A DNA stretch of 64,000 nt from Setoptus koraiensis (GCA_048013815.1 CM106585.1:19034001-19098000); one strand, 5' to 3'. Numbered from the stretch's first letter, positions 11,401 through 23,994 are shown. Notes: generated by a model from the letters alone, not told the origin. Translations and numbers: made by a program.

Positions 11401-13113
11401 CAAAATATAACCAATTATCGTGCAATTATCGTCGTTGGACACCACACACACACACACTTATCTGTCAGTAGCAATTATTTGATCTGCTATTATTTGATTC
11501 CAAAGATGACTGCCAGGCCCAAATCAATTAACTCACAAACCATCGACGCTAAATGATGGTCGCTCGATTGATTGCACAGTGAGTGACGCGACACCAATCG
11601 TGCTGGTTCACCCGACTCGACATAAAAATTAAGAAATTCGAGTTTGAACAGCAACAGATATCACTGACCAGTTGAATTTACACTTCCATTTATCTGCCCC
11701 TGCAAGCCCCTAAAAGCAACCTGCAAGGAACACTCACACATATACGAATATATAAATATACATATATATTTTGAAAATATATCATGATTCCTCTGCCACT
11801 CTTGTATCGTGTGTAGTATATCCTTACTATATTTATGCTATCACTGAAAAATGACTAAAATAAACGACTACTAAACCAAACTAGACCATAACGACGAATT
11901 AGATACCATAATATGATAATCGTAATATGATTATCATATCAGCGAATATGATTAATGAATATCGACGAACATCGAAGAATTTCGAAGAATTGCGAAGAAT
12001 TTCGCGCCAAAAAGTGCAATTTTCAGTCAAACTGCGTGCGCTGCGCGAAGAGAATTTCTTTTCTCGGAGCGCCCTCCTCATGTGCTCAAAGGAACTGATG
12101 CGAAAACACTAAAATTCTTTCAACTGTAGAATGAATGCACTGTCAAAATGAATGACAAGCGCTTGATTGGGTTACAACAAATTTCTCACCATGCTCTAAT
12201 GATGCAAGTGAGAAGCAGTGTCAAAAGAAATCCGCCAGGCGAGTTGTCGAAACTATTAGACAGCTGTCTAATAGATCTAGTTTAGATTTAGTTGATCAAG
12301 TTAGTGCAGGTGAGTAGGCATGATTGGCGCGAACAAATGGCGAAAAAAGGCGCAAACAATGGCCAAAGGTGTGCAATAATCAGGTGATCGCTCTAGCGTC
12401 TACTCCAATTCGAGTGGGCCGTTGTTTCGCCGGATCTTGCCGCTCGAATATCTGGCTTCGAATTCGAACGCATCGGCTGCTTCGAACTCGAACGATCCGG
12501 CTGCTTCGAATCGGGACAATCTGGCCGATTCGAATATCGATCGTTCTCGACTGGTTGGCTCCGTGAGCCAGCTTGTCGCTGTCGAAACAAGCCCAGCCAG
12601 CCAATTAGCGCTTGCGACGTGCTGCCTGGTCGAGCGCGAGCTGGGATATCTCGACTGGTGTCATCTCGCATCATTGATTTCAGACAATGATCCAATCAAT
12701 TAGCGACACGAGCGAGCTGCTAATTGATTGGCGCACCCCACGGCGGACCACGCCATCTAATGGAGCATTCAGAGCGTCTCCTGTGCGACAACGGAAGTTG
12801 CAGCGTCGTAGTTATGCCGTCGTCGCTGATGCTGCCAGCCAGAAATAAATAGGTGTCGCCAATGAGCTAATTAGTTCATCGTTGCCGATACAGCGTGTTT
12901 TGCCAAAGATGCGAACTGATACACATTGGGCGCGCTAATCAACCAATTAGTAATCGGATCAGCCGTAATTCTCTGCTTTCACTAGGCACGGCTAATACGT
13001 GCAAAATAGCGTGTCAATCATGAGCGTGGCGACGGTATGGCGCGTAGTACTCGAGGACAGGTAAGTTTTAGAATTGCTTGTTTGGTGGTGTGTACATCAC
13101 TCTGCCACGATGA
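11401..13113. other. Intergenic region between the two secreted-protein genes
   Basis: No gene is supported. AT-rich to about 12.3 kb, then GC-richer. It holds GAAGAATTTC repeats at 11964-12004 and a degenerate TTCGAA-rich stretch at 12450-12545. Confidence 0.6.
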
Positions 13114-13121
13114 TATATAAG
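13114..13121 (+). promoter_or_regulatory. TATA box of the Asp/Lys/His-rich protein gene
   Basis: TATATAAG. A TCAG initiator-like site lies about 31 bases downstream at 13143, followed by a leader of about 135 bases to the ATG. Confidence 0.75.
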
Positions 13122-13281
13122 GGCTCATGGGAAGCGAGTTTCTCAGGACATTCGTCATCATTGGAAACAGCAACAACAATAGCAAATACAGTGTGATATC
13201 GGATAATTAGAAGTTATTATTGATTGTGCCGAGTTTGCAACGCAAAAGAAACGACACAATCCACCTATCGGTCAGGTAGCG

Positions 13282-14127
13282 ATGCAAAGTAGGCAAAGAT
13301 CAAGCGGGCCAACATTGGCGATAATGTTATGTGGCACGATCGTAGTGTTGATATGTGGTTTTAGTACACTGGCCGAGGCCGCCGGTAGAAGACGACAACA
13401 AGCAGCAACAACAAGCAGCAGATCAACCACGGACACACAAGTGACATCGGTGACCATATCCGGCGATGGCGAACAGCAACAGAGACTAGTGAGGGCCAAT
13501 CAAGACCAAGCTGATGAGCTGATTGCGGTGGACGGCCGATCTAATCAAGATCAATCAATTCAAGAAGATAATGACAACAATGGTGATGATGACGACGATG
13601 ATGATGATGCAACAGTGGATGGTAGCAATGGAAATAACGTTGGAAAGAAAAAGAAGAAAAAGAAGAACAAGAAGGACAAAAAGAAGAAAAAGAAGCGAAC
13701 AACCACTACCAAGAAGCCAGAGAAACAACAAAAAAAGGAAATACATATACACATAAAGCACAAGCACAAGCATTATCATAAGAAGAAGCACGAGAATGAG
13801 AAAAAGAAGAGACCAAAGAAGAAACATCATGATAAACATCATCATCATCATCATAGCAAAGATTATGATTATGACGATTACGATGATCACCACTATGACC
13901 ACAAGCACTCGCCGCCATTATTATATCATCATCACGATTGGCATTATCCTCATTATGGCGGTTATGAGGGTCACAGCGACGAACATTACGACATGGGCGA
14001 TATGGGCGACAAGCACGACGACTACGACAAGCACGGCTCGTTCGAGTCTAAGCGACACACGAAATATGTCATCAAAAACCAGCCAATAGTTATCAATAGG
14101 CCCGTTTTAGTAGCCAAAAAAGTTTGA
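13282..14127 (+). CDS. Secreted Asp-, Lys- and His-block protein
   Basis: A single exon of 281 residues. It opens with a signal peptide (hydrophobic LAIMLCGTIVVLICGF, cleavage near AEAAG at about residue 33). Next come a Ser/Thr/Gln-rich part, an Asp run near residues 104-111, a Lys run near 122-140, a long His/Lys/Tyr/Asp stretch (about 150-250) and a hydrophobic end, QPIVINRPVLVAKKV. There are almost no cysteines. Alternating acidic, basic and histidine blocks suggest metal or mineral binding, or pH-dependent assembly of a secreted coat or cuticle protein; this is inference. The PVLVAKKV tail recalls the PV/KK units of the gene at 10482, so the two may share a structure. The antisense and +2 frames are also open, but only because of the triplet repeats. 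Confidence 0.75.
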   Translation: MQSRQRSSGPTLAIMLCGTIVVLICGFSTLAEAAGRRRQQAATTSSRSTTDTQVTSVTISGDGEQQQRLVRANQDQADELIAVDGRSNQDQSIQEDNDNNGDDDDDDDDATVDGSNGNNVGKKKKKKKNKKDKKKKKKRTTTTKKPEKQQKKEIHIHIKHKHKHYHKKKHENEKKKRPKKKHHDKHHHHHHSKDYDYDDYDDHHYDHKHSPPLLYHHHDWHYPHYGGYEGHSDEHYDMGDMGDKHDDYDKHGSFESKRHTKYVIKNQPIVINRPVLVAKKV

Positions 14128-14938
14128 TCGCAGGTACATTCGATGGAACGAATATATATATATGTTTCAATCACGAGCAAGTAGCATGAAAAAATCCGGC
14201 CACACTGACGCAAACATTGTGTAAATCACGCATAAAAAAGCCAGAGGAAAAAACCCTCCAACTAGCAAGTTGCAAGATAAATTTCGCGTAATTTATGGAT
14301 TCTTCGTGCAATTTTCACTCGATGGCATCCCCTTGTCTCTACCAACCGCCCAACCCCCATTCCTGCTCAACCTCAGCTAAATTATCCGCCACTTTATCAC
14401 TTCTCACAAAGGTGGCGCCCTCTTCGCCACGACTACCCTCACCTGTGTCATCTATTACACTATACTAATACCGTTGACTTGGGCCAGTTTATAGCACCCA
14501 TATATTCGCGTCATATAATATATTGTGATGATGGTTAATTTCCACTGCAGCGGACAACGAGACCGGACCAAAGGAAAGGATCGACCCCCATACAACAGTT
14601 GCCCCCATTTGAGGATACTCTGATCGAGTATCCGACGCGACAGCAGGGCAACAACGCGAAAGGGCAGCCGATCGAAAGGCAGCCAATCGAGAGATACAAT
14701 TAATTGGAAGATCGGATTTTTCACCGGACTGTGTGTGTGAGTTGTTGCCGAGAGAGCCATTAATGTCATTATTAACACCCCATTAGCTCCATCAGTTGGC
14801 CAGTTTCAACGGGCTGAAATCCAATTTGCAGCCCCTCGAGCAGTGCAGTTCCGGCGAGAAATATCAGCAACACATGGACATGGCATGATTGGACACTTCC
14901 TGCCGTCACTTCTCCGTGTTCGTTCGTCTCACGCTCGG
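14128..14938. other. Intergenic region
   Basis: No gene is seen. AT-rich tracts near 14150-14165 probably lie in the 3' UTR of the preceding gene; no AATAAA is close. Confidence 0.6.
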
Positions 14939-14946
14939 TATAAATA
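14939..14946 (+). promoter_or_regulatory. TATA box with an unidentified gene downstream
   Basis: TATAAATA followed by an initiator-like TCATCACTT about 15-25 bases on and a leader similar in style to the two preceding secreted-protein genes. Confidence 0.55.
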
Positions 14947-15187
14947 ACTGAGACTCATCACTTATTAGCACACATTTATAGCTGAACACATTTAATCTGT
15001 ATTTTGGCCACTGATTGCTGACACTAACTGACCAACACGACCAGCCAAAGCGTTGAGCTTACGCAACGAGTGTAGTAAAAGGAGAAAAAATAAAAAGAGT
15101 CGTCAATTTACGAGCTCTGTACTAATAAATAAACACACTTTCTTGTGGCTTCGTGACTTTCGATTCGATTCAATTCAATTCGAATCG

Positions 15188-15421
15188 ATGACAGGTCCAC
15201 TTTTGCTTCTTTCGATCTTTTCTACAGGTGAAGAAAGGAGCGAGAACAAAATTTCGAGAGCGAAATTAGCCGCTAAATATTGTGTGAGAGTCATCATCAT
15301 TGACATGCCTGCACAGTCATGCTGGCCGGTCATGGGGCGAGATTATTATGATTATCACGAGACCGGGAACAAGTTTGAAAGCGTCCATTGTCTTCTCTTG
15401 TCTGTCTGCCGTATTTATTAG
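15188..15421 (+). CDS. Possible small secreted peptide or signal exon
   Basis: The ATG lies about 240 bases after the TATA box at 14939. The frame begins MTGPLLLLSIFSTG, a short hydrophobic start that could be a signal peptide, and a donor-like ACAG|GTGAAG follows at 15227. Reading through gives 77 residues with no known domain. It may instead be only the first exon of a gene whose remainder I could not find. The main support is promoter context. Confidence 0.22.
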   Translation: MTGPLLLLSIFSTGEERSENKISRAKLAAKYCVRVIIIDMPAQSCWPVMGRDYYDYHETGNKFESVHCLLLSVCRIY

Positions 15422-16528
15422 GATTTCTCTCGCTCTCTCCGTGGAATTTCTCCTTCTCTGAGGGTTCGTTTCTCTGGAGGGTTCGCTTCTCTGACAATTC
15501 GTTTCGTGGGCCGTTCATTGCGCTGTTCGCGTGCTCGCCATCATCGATCGGCTAACAAGTTGGGTGAAACGGTTGCGTATAACAATGCTAATTAATGCTG
15601 CTGCCGCTGCTGAAAATAGACAGTCACAAGTCAATCAGTGGCAATCGGCGGGCGACCAACCGCTGGCAGCTCAACAACAACAACAGATTTAGCTCGTCAC
15701 GCCACCACGATTTGCGCCGAATTTCACACATTACGTAACAGCAGCATTTCTTTGCTGCTGCAGTGTCTCCGCACATGAATAGAAATGTGAAAAAACTGTG
15801 AATATTTGAAAAGAAAAACTCCACACCGAGCTCAGCCCAACGAAAATCAGCATCGGGCCACTGGTGCCAAGATGGCGCTTAAAACCTCTCGCTAATGTCG
15901 CTGTTCGTGGCGAAAATGCCCGTTTAGCTGGCCGCCTTATTGTGTGGAATCGTTTCGAGAGAAAACGAGGCTCTACCGGCGCTAATTTGAGCCCATCTGG
16001 GGGCGTTGTCGAAAAAGGCAAGCACCAAAAAGGGAGATATCCCTGGAACGGGCGGACATGGAAAGAGTGCGAGCCGACCGGTTGTCGGCACCCATTTTAA
16101 TGCACTGACCCGGACGCGGGTCACAGTTTCGGTGGGGTCAAATGAGGCTCCGGCGAGGGTACAACAAAAAAGGAAAAGTGACACAACAAACACTGTTGTG
16201 AACCTTTATCGGTTTTTTTGTTGTATGTTGTGCAATTTTACTGTGGCCATTAAAGAGAAATGGTGACCAGGTGAAAGGGCCGTTATCGGTCGGTATCACA
16301 ATAATAATAATCGCGCCGCGTTTGGCCATTGTTTCAATGAGACAATTTGCTTGGTTTGTTTTATCTCTTTTTGCTTAATTGGATACCGTGGCAGTGTTGT
16401 GCTGGGCAGGCAACTGGCCTGCTCAGAAGTGGACACAAACAAAGGTAATTGCTATTCATTTCAGCAGTGGGTGCGCTCTCAGGGAGCGCGCCATGATTAT
16501 GTAATGTTTTCAATTATTGATGAGCACA

Positions 16529-16580
16529 CAAACGAACAAACGAACAAACAAACAAACAAACGAACAAACGAAAAAACGAA
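16529..16580. repeat. (AAAC)n/(GAAC)n microsatellite
   Basis: Interrupted tetranucleotide run of AACA and AACG units. Confidence 0.9.
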
Positions 16581-17575
16581 GCCCAAAAGAACGCGCATAC
16601 TGTGAATAGTGACACAATGGTCAGGCGCGTACGACGAATTTAATTTACGATTCCCAAATGGAGCAAACGATGTAGTATTAAGTGTGTAGTTTTTTAATTA
16701 CCTACACTGGGCCGAGTCGAGAGTGAGCTCGTATCAGCAATCTGTTTGTTCGCGGAAATGTTGTAGCAAATTGCAAATTGCAAGTTGCAAATTTCAATTG
16801 ATACAAACAGACAAACTCGCATGATACGCGGACGCGGACGAGCCGAAAACAACAATTAGTGGCCGGCAATAACATTGTGATATGCTTATGTAAGTGGCCA
16901 GTTTTACAGCCTCAATCTGTGTTTGGCCGGGCCATTGTGGACATCGATTAGTTGACATGAGGTAAATGTCGCCTGTCCGCTCATAAAACTGGCGCCAAGC
17001 AAATGTTAATTGGTCGGCTCTTGTGGCGCAGTTTGGCCGCTTTAAGTTGATCTAATCGCCGGCGCAATCGCCGGCCACAATCTAATCAGCGGTCGTCGCA
17101 ATTTTTGATCGCATTGGTCGTCGCAATTTTCGATAGCATCGATAGCATCGGTCGTGTCGATTGGTCGATGCCGGCCGGCCGAGACTCGCATCATGCGAGT
17201 CGCAAGTGGAGCACCTAGACGCCGATACATGTTTCGAGTGAATATTTGAATCGCATACAACAGTGCGATGATTGATGCCGTGGTGTGTTGGCCGTGTGCG
17301 CGCAATTGATCACAATCAATTATGAGGGGACAGCTCAATCAAACTGGCCAATCTGGCCGACAATCGAGCGGCCATCTACGGTCTATCTAGGGTCTATCTA
17401 CGGCCGGCGCAGTTATGATAGATGGCCAGCCGAATGGCCGGATAGTCCATCTATCAGAGCGAGCGACAGAGCCAGCCTCTGTCGGTGCGATATTGGCGCC
17501 GATCGCAGCACACCCAGCAACGCTGGCCATGTCCGAAAGGCATTTCATTAGCCGCCATTTGGCCGCTTCGCTGCC

Positions 17576-17668
17576 GAGTGTCGCTTCGAGAATTTCGGAC
17601 CGAAATCCGCTGCCGAGTCTCGCTCCGAAATTCGCCGCCGAGTCTCGCTCCGAAATCCGCTGCGCGCC
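17576..17668. repeat. 27-bp tandem repeat with CGAAATCCGC core
   Basis: About three copies of CCGAGTCTCGCTCCGAAATC with small changes. Confidence 0.8.
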
Positions 17669-19144
17669 CAGTTTCGCCGCCAGTTCAGAGGTCAAAAGCT
17701 GGCGCAAGTTGGCTTTTCAACGTTTGCTACGTTTTCAATTTCAATTTCAATGAGTGGTGATTTATGTATATCAGCGACAGTGAGTTACATGAGCGAGTTG
17801 GCAGCCGTCGCACGCAACTTTTACTGCTTTTACGGCCAACGAAATGGCCCAGTTGTGGCGCATTTGATGAATTGCAATTGACGACGTGCAATTGAGCAAA
17901 TTGAAAAAATCAAATTGGTTCACGTTTTGCGCCCGCGACCGGCCGACAGCGAGCGCCGGTCGCAAGCGGGCCCGATCGTTCGCAAGCGGGCCCGAGCGGG
18001 CCCGAGCTGGGCCAGGCCGAGCCAAAAGTCGCCGTTGACTCTGGCGAGATCCGGCCCTCTTGAAGTCATTTGACGTAATTCGCATTTCGGCTGTTCGCGG
18101 CCGTAAACGCCGACTTGCGTTACAAGCCAGCCGAAACACTCACCTACTCAAATTTATATATGGATAGTCGGCCGACTATTCATATATGATGATATTCATG
18201 TATAAATAAACGTATATTGGGCCAATTTATCACTGGTGCAACATCGCGCAATATACCCGCTGCCGATACTGTAGCGCCGATACTGCATCGGGCGAGCGTT
18301 TATGGCGAAACAACGCGACCAAAGGCAATCATCATCGAAATATTCGCCCCACCGGCCCGCTCGTATATCTAACCGGCTTAGGGCCTTGCGGTTACGTCAC
18401 ATGCGGCGCATACGGCTCACACGGCGCATACGGCGCATACGGTGCGGATATACACAGAGGCAGATATAAACAGAGGCAGATATAGACGGAGGCAGTTATA
18501 AACGGAGGCAGATATGCGGTGGGCCCATATGCGACGGCAATTGAAAGGCGCGAAGAGAGGACGGCAAGCGGCTACGTGCAAAAGATGGGGCGAACATCGG
18601 GCCGGGATCCGGCGGGGATGCGGCGGCCGAGCAGGCCGCAAAGGCCGCGAAGGCCGCCAGAAGGGACGCTTTCTTTTCTTGGCCGACGAAAGGCTCCTCG
18701 GGCCGACCGACGCCGACCGACGAAAGAAAAAAGAGATTTCTCCCAGTTGCAAAGGAGAGAATCGCCTGCGCTGATTCGGAGCTGATACAATACGAACGCA
18801 ACCATATAAATGCAACTTCGGAGCGAATTCTTTGTGTGCGCCTCATCACCTAAATCTCTCGCCAGCCAGCACAATATGATCACGATTTCCAGCACGACAG
18901 CGAGAGAAAGACAAGAAAGAGATAAATCATGACAGCCCATGGCTCACTTACAGCCTGCAAGTTACGGGCCGGCCGACTCACCTTGGCGCAACCGCCGGCT
19001 GACTGTTCGGTCTGACTTGTCGGCAAGATTTATCTCTTGCGCGTGCTTCGGGCAGGTGGCTCGTTGCAGTTTATCCGCACCGAATGAAACCGAAGCCAGC
19101 CGAATTCCAGCTCAAACTGGCACTTTTAGCTGGCGACTGCCGTG

Positions 19145-19178
19145 AGTTAAAGTGAACTCAAACGAGTTCACTTTAACT
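19145..19178. repeat. Perfect 15-bp inverted repeat
   Basis: AGTTAAAGTGAACTC at 19145-19159 and its exact complement at 19164-19178, separated by four bases. Confidence 0.95.
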
Positions 19179-19780
19179 GCCAGTTTGCATTCCAGTTGCA
19201 ATCTGCATTCCAGTTTAATTCTCGCCACTCGGTATGTCTAGTCAATTTACACAAACTCACTGCTGCTACTGCTGCGAGTAACAAGTTGGCGGATATATTA
19301 TTATTTGATGAATATGCAAATAACACCAACAAGCAGCAGTACGCCACCGCTCAAGCGCAATCATTGTGCCACAATGGCGTCGTGCCGGGGGGGGGGGGTC
19401 ATCTATTTCAACGCCAGAGGAGCCCCATCGTTTCTTTCTCGCCTGCTGTCAGTGGTCGCACGCAATTGCGCTCTCTGTCGCTGTCCCAGTGTCTTTGCCC
19501 GTAAGCCAACGTGCTCTCAAGGAATCGCTCATGCATGAAGATATATGAGACCGAAAGATTTGCTCGCTCTCGCCGGGCCCCTGTCCCGCTGCACCGCTCG
19601 GGCTACCCATTCTGGGCACTCGCCATTGGCGCATTCGTTGGGCTCGCCGGAGCGGGCAGACTCGTCTTCGGCGGCGCGATCAACGACGACCGTCCACGGA
19701 GCACGGACCCACTGAGAAATCAGTTGTTGTCGAACGGCCGACGCAAAACAAACCAATTGTTTTCTCTGCCAATAATGAGA

Positions 19781-19827
19781 AAACCAGTGAAAATCAGTGA
19801 AAATCAGTGAAAATCAGTGAAAATCAG
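19781..19827. repeat. 10-bp minisatellite (GTGAAAATCA)n
   Basis: Four tandem copies of AAATCAGTGA with a diverged first copy, just before the inverted-repeat-bounded block. Confidence 0.93.
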
Positions 19828-19841
19828 GCCCCAATTCCGGC

Positions 19842-19949
19842 CCGCGCAGACATTCGATACCCAATTCCGATTGATGCCCAATTCCAATCAGTGCCCAATT
19901 CTAATTGATGCCCAATTCTAATTGATGCCCAATTAGAATGTCTGCGCGG
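19842..19949. repeat. 17-bp minisatellite bounded by 14-bp inverted repeats
   Basis: CCGCGCAGACATTC at 19842-19855 and its exact complement at 19936-19949 enclose about five copies of CCCAATTCTAATTGATG. Confidence 0.92.
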
Positions 19950-22712
19950 AGCCAGAGATCAGTGCGATCATAAGATCAATGCGATAATCATATTAGCAGC
20001 CGAGCCGTGCCCGTTTGGTCATTTGTCGGTCGAGTCGGACAGGCGGATTGGTTGGCCCGCTGCGAGCCGCCCAACTGGCCGCCATCATTGTTGCAACGGC
20101 ACCGGGTTGCCCGTAAATCGCGATGCAGCACCCAAATATACGCCTAATGATGATACGCACCATCGGATCCGGCACGGGCCCGCCAGCGACGCACACAGCG
20201 GATTGAGATGGACGGATTGGGGCTCTCACATAAATAGAGATACAAATATAGATTGACAGACCAGCACCAGTATCTTTGGGGCCGTTCATTAGGTGGTGCT
20301 CCTATCGGCGGCAGCCAGCACTATACTCTAGCGACTAGAGACACAGTTGTCGGCGAGCAAACAAAATGGGGCGCCGACGCCCATGGTTGAGAGCGGCTCG
20401 GGCGCCTCATGATTCATGAGTCACGAATGAATCAGTATGAATAGGCGAGTGTGTGTTGGTTGATTCGTCGCCTCGCTGACATGTTTATCTGTTAGTCTGT
20501 TTATCTGGCCGACCGACTGACTGACTGGGTTAGTTAGAGACGTTTCGTTCCGACGTTTTTTGCTTACTCAAATTTAAAGAGGGCGCCCACTTGTGTCGCT
20601 CGTGGGCGCCGTCGGATGGGGCGCCGTCAAAGCGTCTGACTCAAACGAGAGCAAGACGCCAGAGTTTCAGTTAGTCCGCAGCCAGTCGTCGATGTTATTC
20701 TATGTAGTCTCGTCGTGATGATAATCAATACTAACCCACCGGGCCCACAAACAGAAGCGATGAAGCGCGCAAATAATTTTCTTGCAAGCATCGTAGTTTT
20801 TCTTCATTGAAAACACGCCCTATCTCGCCAAGTCCCGGCTTTCGGCTGTCGGCTGTCGGCTCCCGGCACGAGAGATACAATAACAACTAGTCCGTTTTTC
20901 CGGCTTTCGCCGGGCATCGCGGCGGCCCCTGGTTGGCGCTGTCGCGGGCCGGCTCGCGGCCTAACTAACCGACGCAACTCCCACGCACACACACACACAT
21001 ACACACACACCACGGGCTGATGAGTTTGTGCCTGGAGCCATGGGCAAATCACACTATTGCACTTCCTCGTTCTCGTTGTTATTGGCACAATTTAACTGGC
21101 AAAACTAACCAAATTTTCATGCATGCTATGCGCGCCCATAATTGTTAGGTAACCAACTCGCTGCACGCTGGCCAATCCGCTGTTTGCCTGGCAAGTGTCG
21201 GGGTTTTTTCGCCCAACCGTTGGCCGACCCAACGTATCAAATCAAATTTTGAGCAGCCCGCCAGCAGCCAACTGCCGAACGGGTTTTATTATTGGCATCT
21301 CTTTTCGAACAAGTTTGCAGCGGGCGGGCCCCAATTGCGAGACTAACCAGAGACTATCCACTAACCACTGACAGCGAACGTGGGCGCGTGCAGCACTCTA
21401 TCATTATTACGTAATAATCAACGGCAGCGATGTTTACTTTTTTACAAATAGACAGAAATTGATACTTCTGGTCCGTTGGCAGCATTGTGCGACAATGCGA
21501 TACAATGTCGGCCAATTGCATCGTGATGCAATGGGATAATGGGCGACAAAAAGAGCATGCAAACAGTCGATTTTGTTGCTGCGCTGCCCGGCCGAAATCG
21601 TCTCGCAGCGCCGTCTGATCGATCGGACGGATCGCCTATCCAAAGCTATCGACAGATCATGGCCAAAGCTATCGACAAATCATATCCGAAAAGATTCTCG
21701 CTGGCCCAATCATTATATGGGTCATTATATCCAGCTCGCACAGAATAATCCGGCAAATATTACTCGTGCTGCCGCAAATATTTTAAACAATAATAGCCCC
21801 ATCTGTCACTGTTGATGTCGTCGGTAACATGGTTGCCGATGGCATTTGATTGATGTTACGTCATGAATAAATCCACCAAGCGGACACGCCACATATGCAG
21901 CGTGCAACCATCAGATGGCGCCAGCGATCGCGTATCGGACAAACTTTTGCACATAAACGTATTATGTAATACATATATATATATATAATGCAACTTGTAT
22001 AGCTTGTGCCAGACGAAATGCCGTGCACTTATGCGATAGGTGTCGCCCTGCGAGCGGCTTCCATCACGGTCATTAATGTTGCCCATTACGTACCGTTACA
22101 ATGGCGCCTCGGCCATGGATATTTGGCCTCTAAGCGAGCAAAGTGAGTAAATACAACTTGCAATTTGCACGTTGCGTCGTCATAATTCATAAGTGGACAA
22201 GTGAGCCAGCCAGCCAGCAAGCAAGCAACAAAGTGGGGCCCAAACGACGACCGACAGATCGGCCATGATCACGTCACACGAGGCGCAACTGGCGAGCGGC
22301 ATGATTAGCGGCGGCGGCCTGGCTGCTCTATTTAATATATTGACGCGCTGGGAGACTAATAAAAATGGGGCCATTGGCGCCCCAAGAAAGTCGGCCGAGT
22401 TTGGCATTATGGCATTATAATGGCGACGGCGACGGCAGCAGCAGCAGGGGCAGCCAAGTGAATCCTCTCAAAGATTCGGCCATCATTTAGCTGGAGGTCA
22501 CACTTGGCCATGCTGCTGGGGTGCCAGTGGGGCGCCAGACTTGTCCACAGTGAAAAGTCGTTGGTCGGGCCGGACGGCTCGATGTCTGGCGCGGAGGCGG
22601 CAGATGGGTGCTGTGCGGCGGTGGAGCCGTTGATGAGCGAATGGCTCATTTGTAGTGCTCGTGTGTTGGCCGGTCGCGGGCCAAATGAAGATAAAGCTGC
22701 CCGGCGCGGCGG

Positions 22713-22830
22713 ACAGCAGCGCCGACAGCAACGACGGCAACAGCAGCAACAACAACAGCAACAGCAGCAGCAACAACAGCGGCAGCGACAACAACAACAA
22801 CAACAACAACAGCAACAGCGACAACAGCGA
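22713..22830. repeat. (CAG/CAA)n tract
   Basis: About 118 bases of CAG, CAA and GAC triplets. It is open in several frames and gives poly-Gln on the plus strand, but no flanking coding context was found. Confidence 0.9.
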
Positions 22831-23026
22831 GGCCAGAGTTTGGGGCCCACGCGACAACAGCGGCAAGACAACAGCAAGGGCGAGCTGAGACGGGGGCATC
22901 CATTACGTAAGGGCCTGACGGACGGCGCCACGTCTCGATGAAATGAAACTATTGAAATATGTGCCGCAGAGGGCGAGCGAGAGAGACTAATATCGATCCC
23001 GACAACCAATAACCAATGACCAATAA

Positions 23027-23027
23027 C

Positions 23028-23063
<36 letters not shown>
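23027..23063. repeat. (TAA)n microsatellite
   Basis: About twelve nearly perfect TAA units. Confidence 0.95.
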
Positions 23064-23064
<1 letters not shown>

Positions 23065-23097
23065 TGTACTGGCGCCAGTGCGCGGATCGCCCGCTGC

Positions 23098-23137
23098 CAG
23101 CGCTTACGTAACGCGAGTGCGCCTTACGTAAGCGCTG
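23098..23137. repeat. 14-bp inverted repeat of paired TTACGTAA sites
   Basis: CAGCGCTTACGTAA and its exact complement, separated by 12 bases. Each arm ends in the palindrome TTACGTAA. Confidence 0.95.
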
Positions 23138-23180
23138 TAATCCAGTGTAAGTGCGCCCCCACTGCTAATAGCTCCAAGTC

Positions 23181-23216
23181 GCCGCGTTTGGCCCCAAATT
23201 TGGGGCCAAACGCGGC
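23181..23216. repeat. Perfect 36-bp palindrome
   Basis: Two 18-base arms with no spacer; the left arm is GCCGCGTTTGGCCCCAAA. Confidence 0.96.
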
Positions 23217-23486
23217 TAAAGTTGAGAGCGGCTGACACTGTGTTGTTGTGGGCGCCACCTAATGGTACGGTTTTGTGGTCGGAACGCGTTGTGCGACCTT
23301 GCACTGTGAGCCTCGGAGTGGCCAGAGTGTGGGGCCGGCAGTGTCGATGGGTAAATTAAATTGCATGCATCCAGCAACAATGAGCGCCGGCGAGGAGCCA
23401 CGAATTTGCCGGCCATCAAATCAGAGAATCGCCAGCGAATCGCCAGCGAATCGCCAGTGAAGTGAATGAGTCTCAGTTGATGCACC

Positions 23487-23527
23487 ATTGATATCCAGTG
23501 GATGGTATCGTACCACTGGATATCAAT
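23487..23527. repeat. 15-bp inverted repeat with 11-base loop
   Basis: ATTGATATCCAGTGG and its exact complement. Confidence 0.95.
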
Positions 23528-23994
23528 AACAGCGACGGCGTCTAGTTAGTAAAATCTAAATCCTTGAATGATGATAGACACTGAAGGGCGCCCCCGACTT
23601 CGGCTCATTGACGGCAGCGGCGGCGCCGGCGACAATATCTCTCGATTTTCGTTTTGCAGCCAGCATTCCGGCGAGCATTGGAATGGCGATTGCGCGAACG
23701 CGAGCATTCGAATCGCCAACAAGCGGCTTGTTTGGCCCATTTGGCCCCTCCATAAATTCTGTTTTATTTCGCCTTTATTTTCGCTTTTATTATTCGGCTC
23801 AGTTTCGCCGTGGCGCCCCGAACTCGACTGCGCCGGCAATGGCACGCACCCAACGGCAATAATAATAATATTTTCAATTTAAAGCGCCCATCAGTGCACT
23901 CTATTCCGTAGGCTGCATGTTGTATTTTACAAGAAATTTAGTATAGTATGGTTTGCAGTGTACGGTGCATGCGGTTCAATAGGGCGGCGCGGCG

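Larger units (their letters stand above)
15422..22700. other. Gene-free accessory region, first part
   Basis: I find no exon with a recognisable domain. Composition becomes GC-rich from about 17 kb, and many frames are open only through lack of stop codons. The region holds tetranucleotide repeats (16529), a CGAGTCTCGCTCCGAAAT repeat (17576), a perfect hairpin (19145-19178), a repeat block bounded by inverted repeats (19842-19949) and two TTACGTAA palindromes. Confidence 0.5.

Noticed and set aside
13555-13908. Hydrophobic minus-strand protein
   Set aside because: It is the antisense of the His/Lys/Asp triplet repeats in the plus-strand secreted protein.
22504-22941. Poly-Gln protein on the plus strand
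   Set aside because: The CAG/CAA tract is open in several frames on both strands and the flanks show no coding signal.
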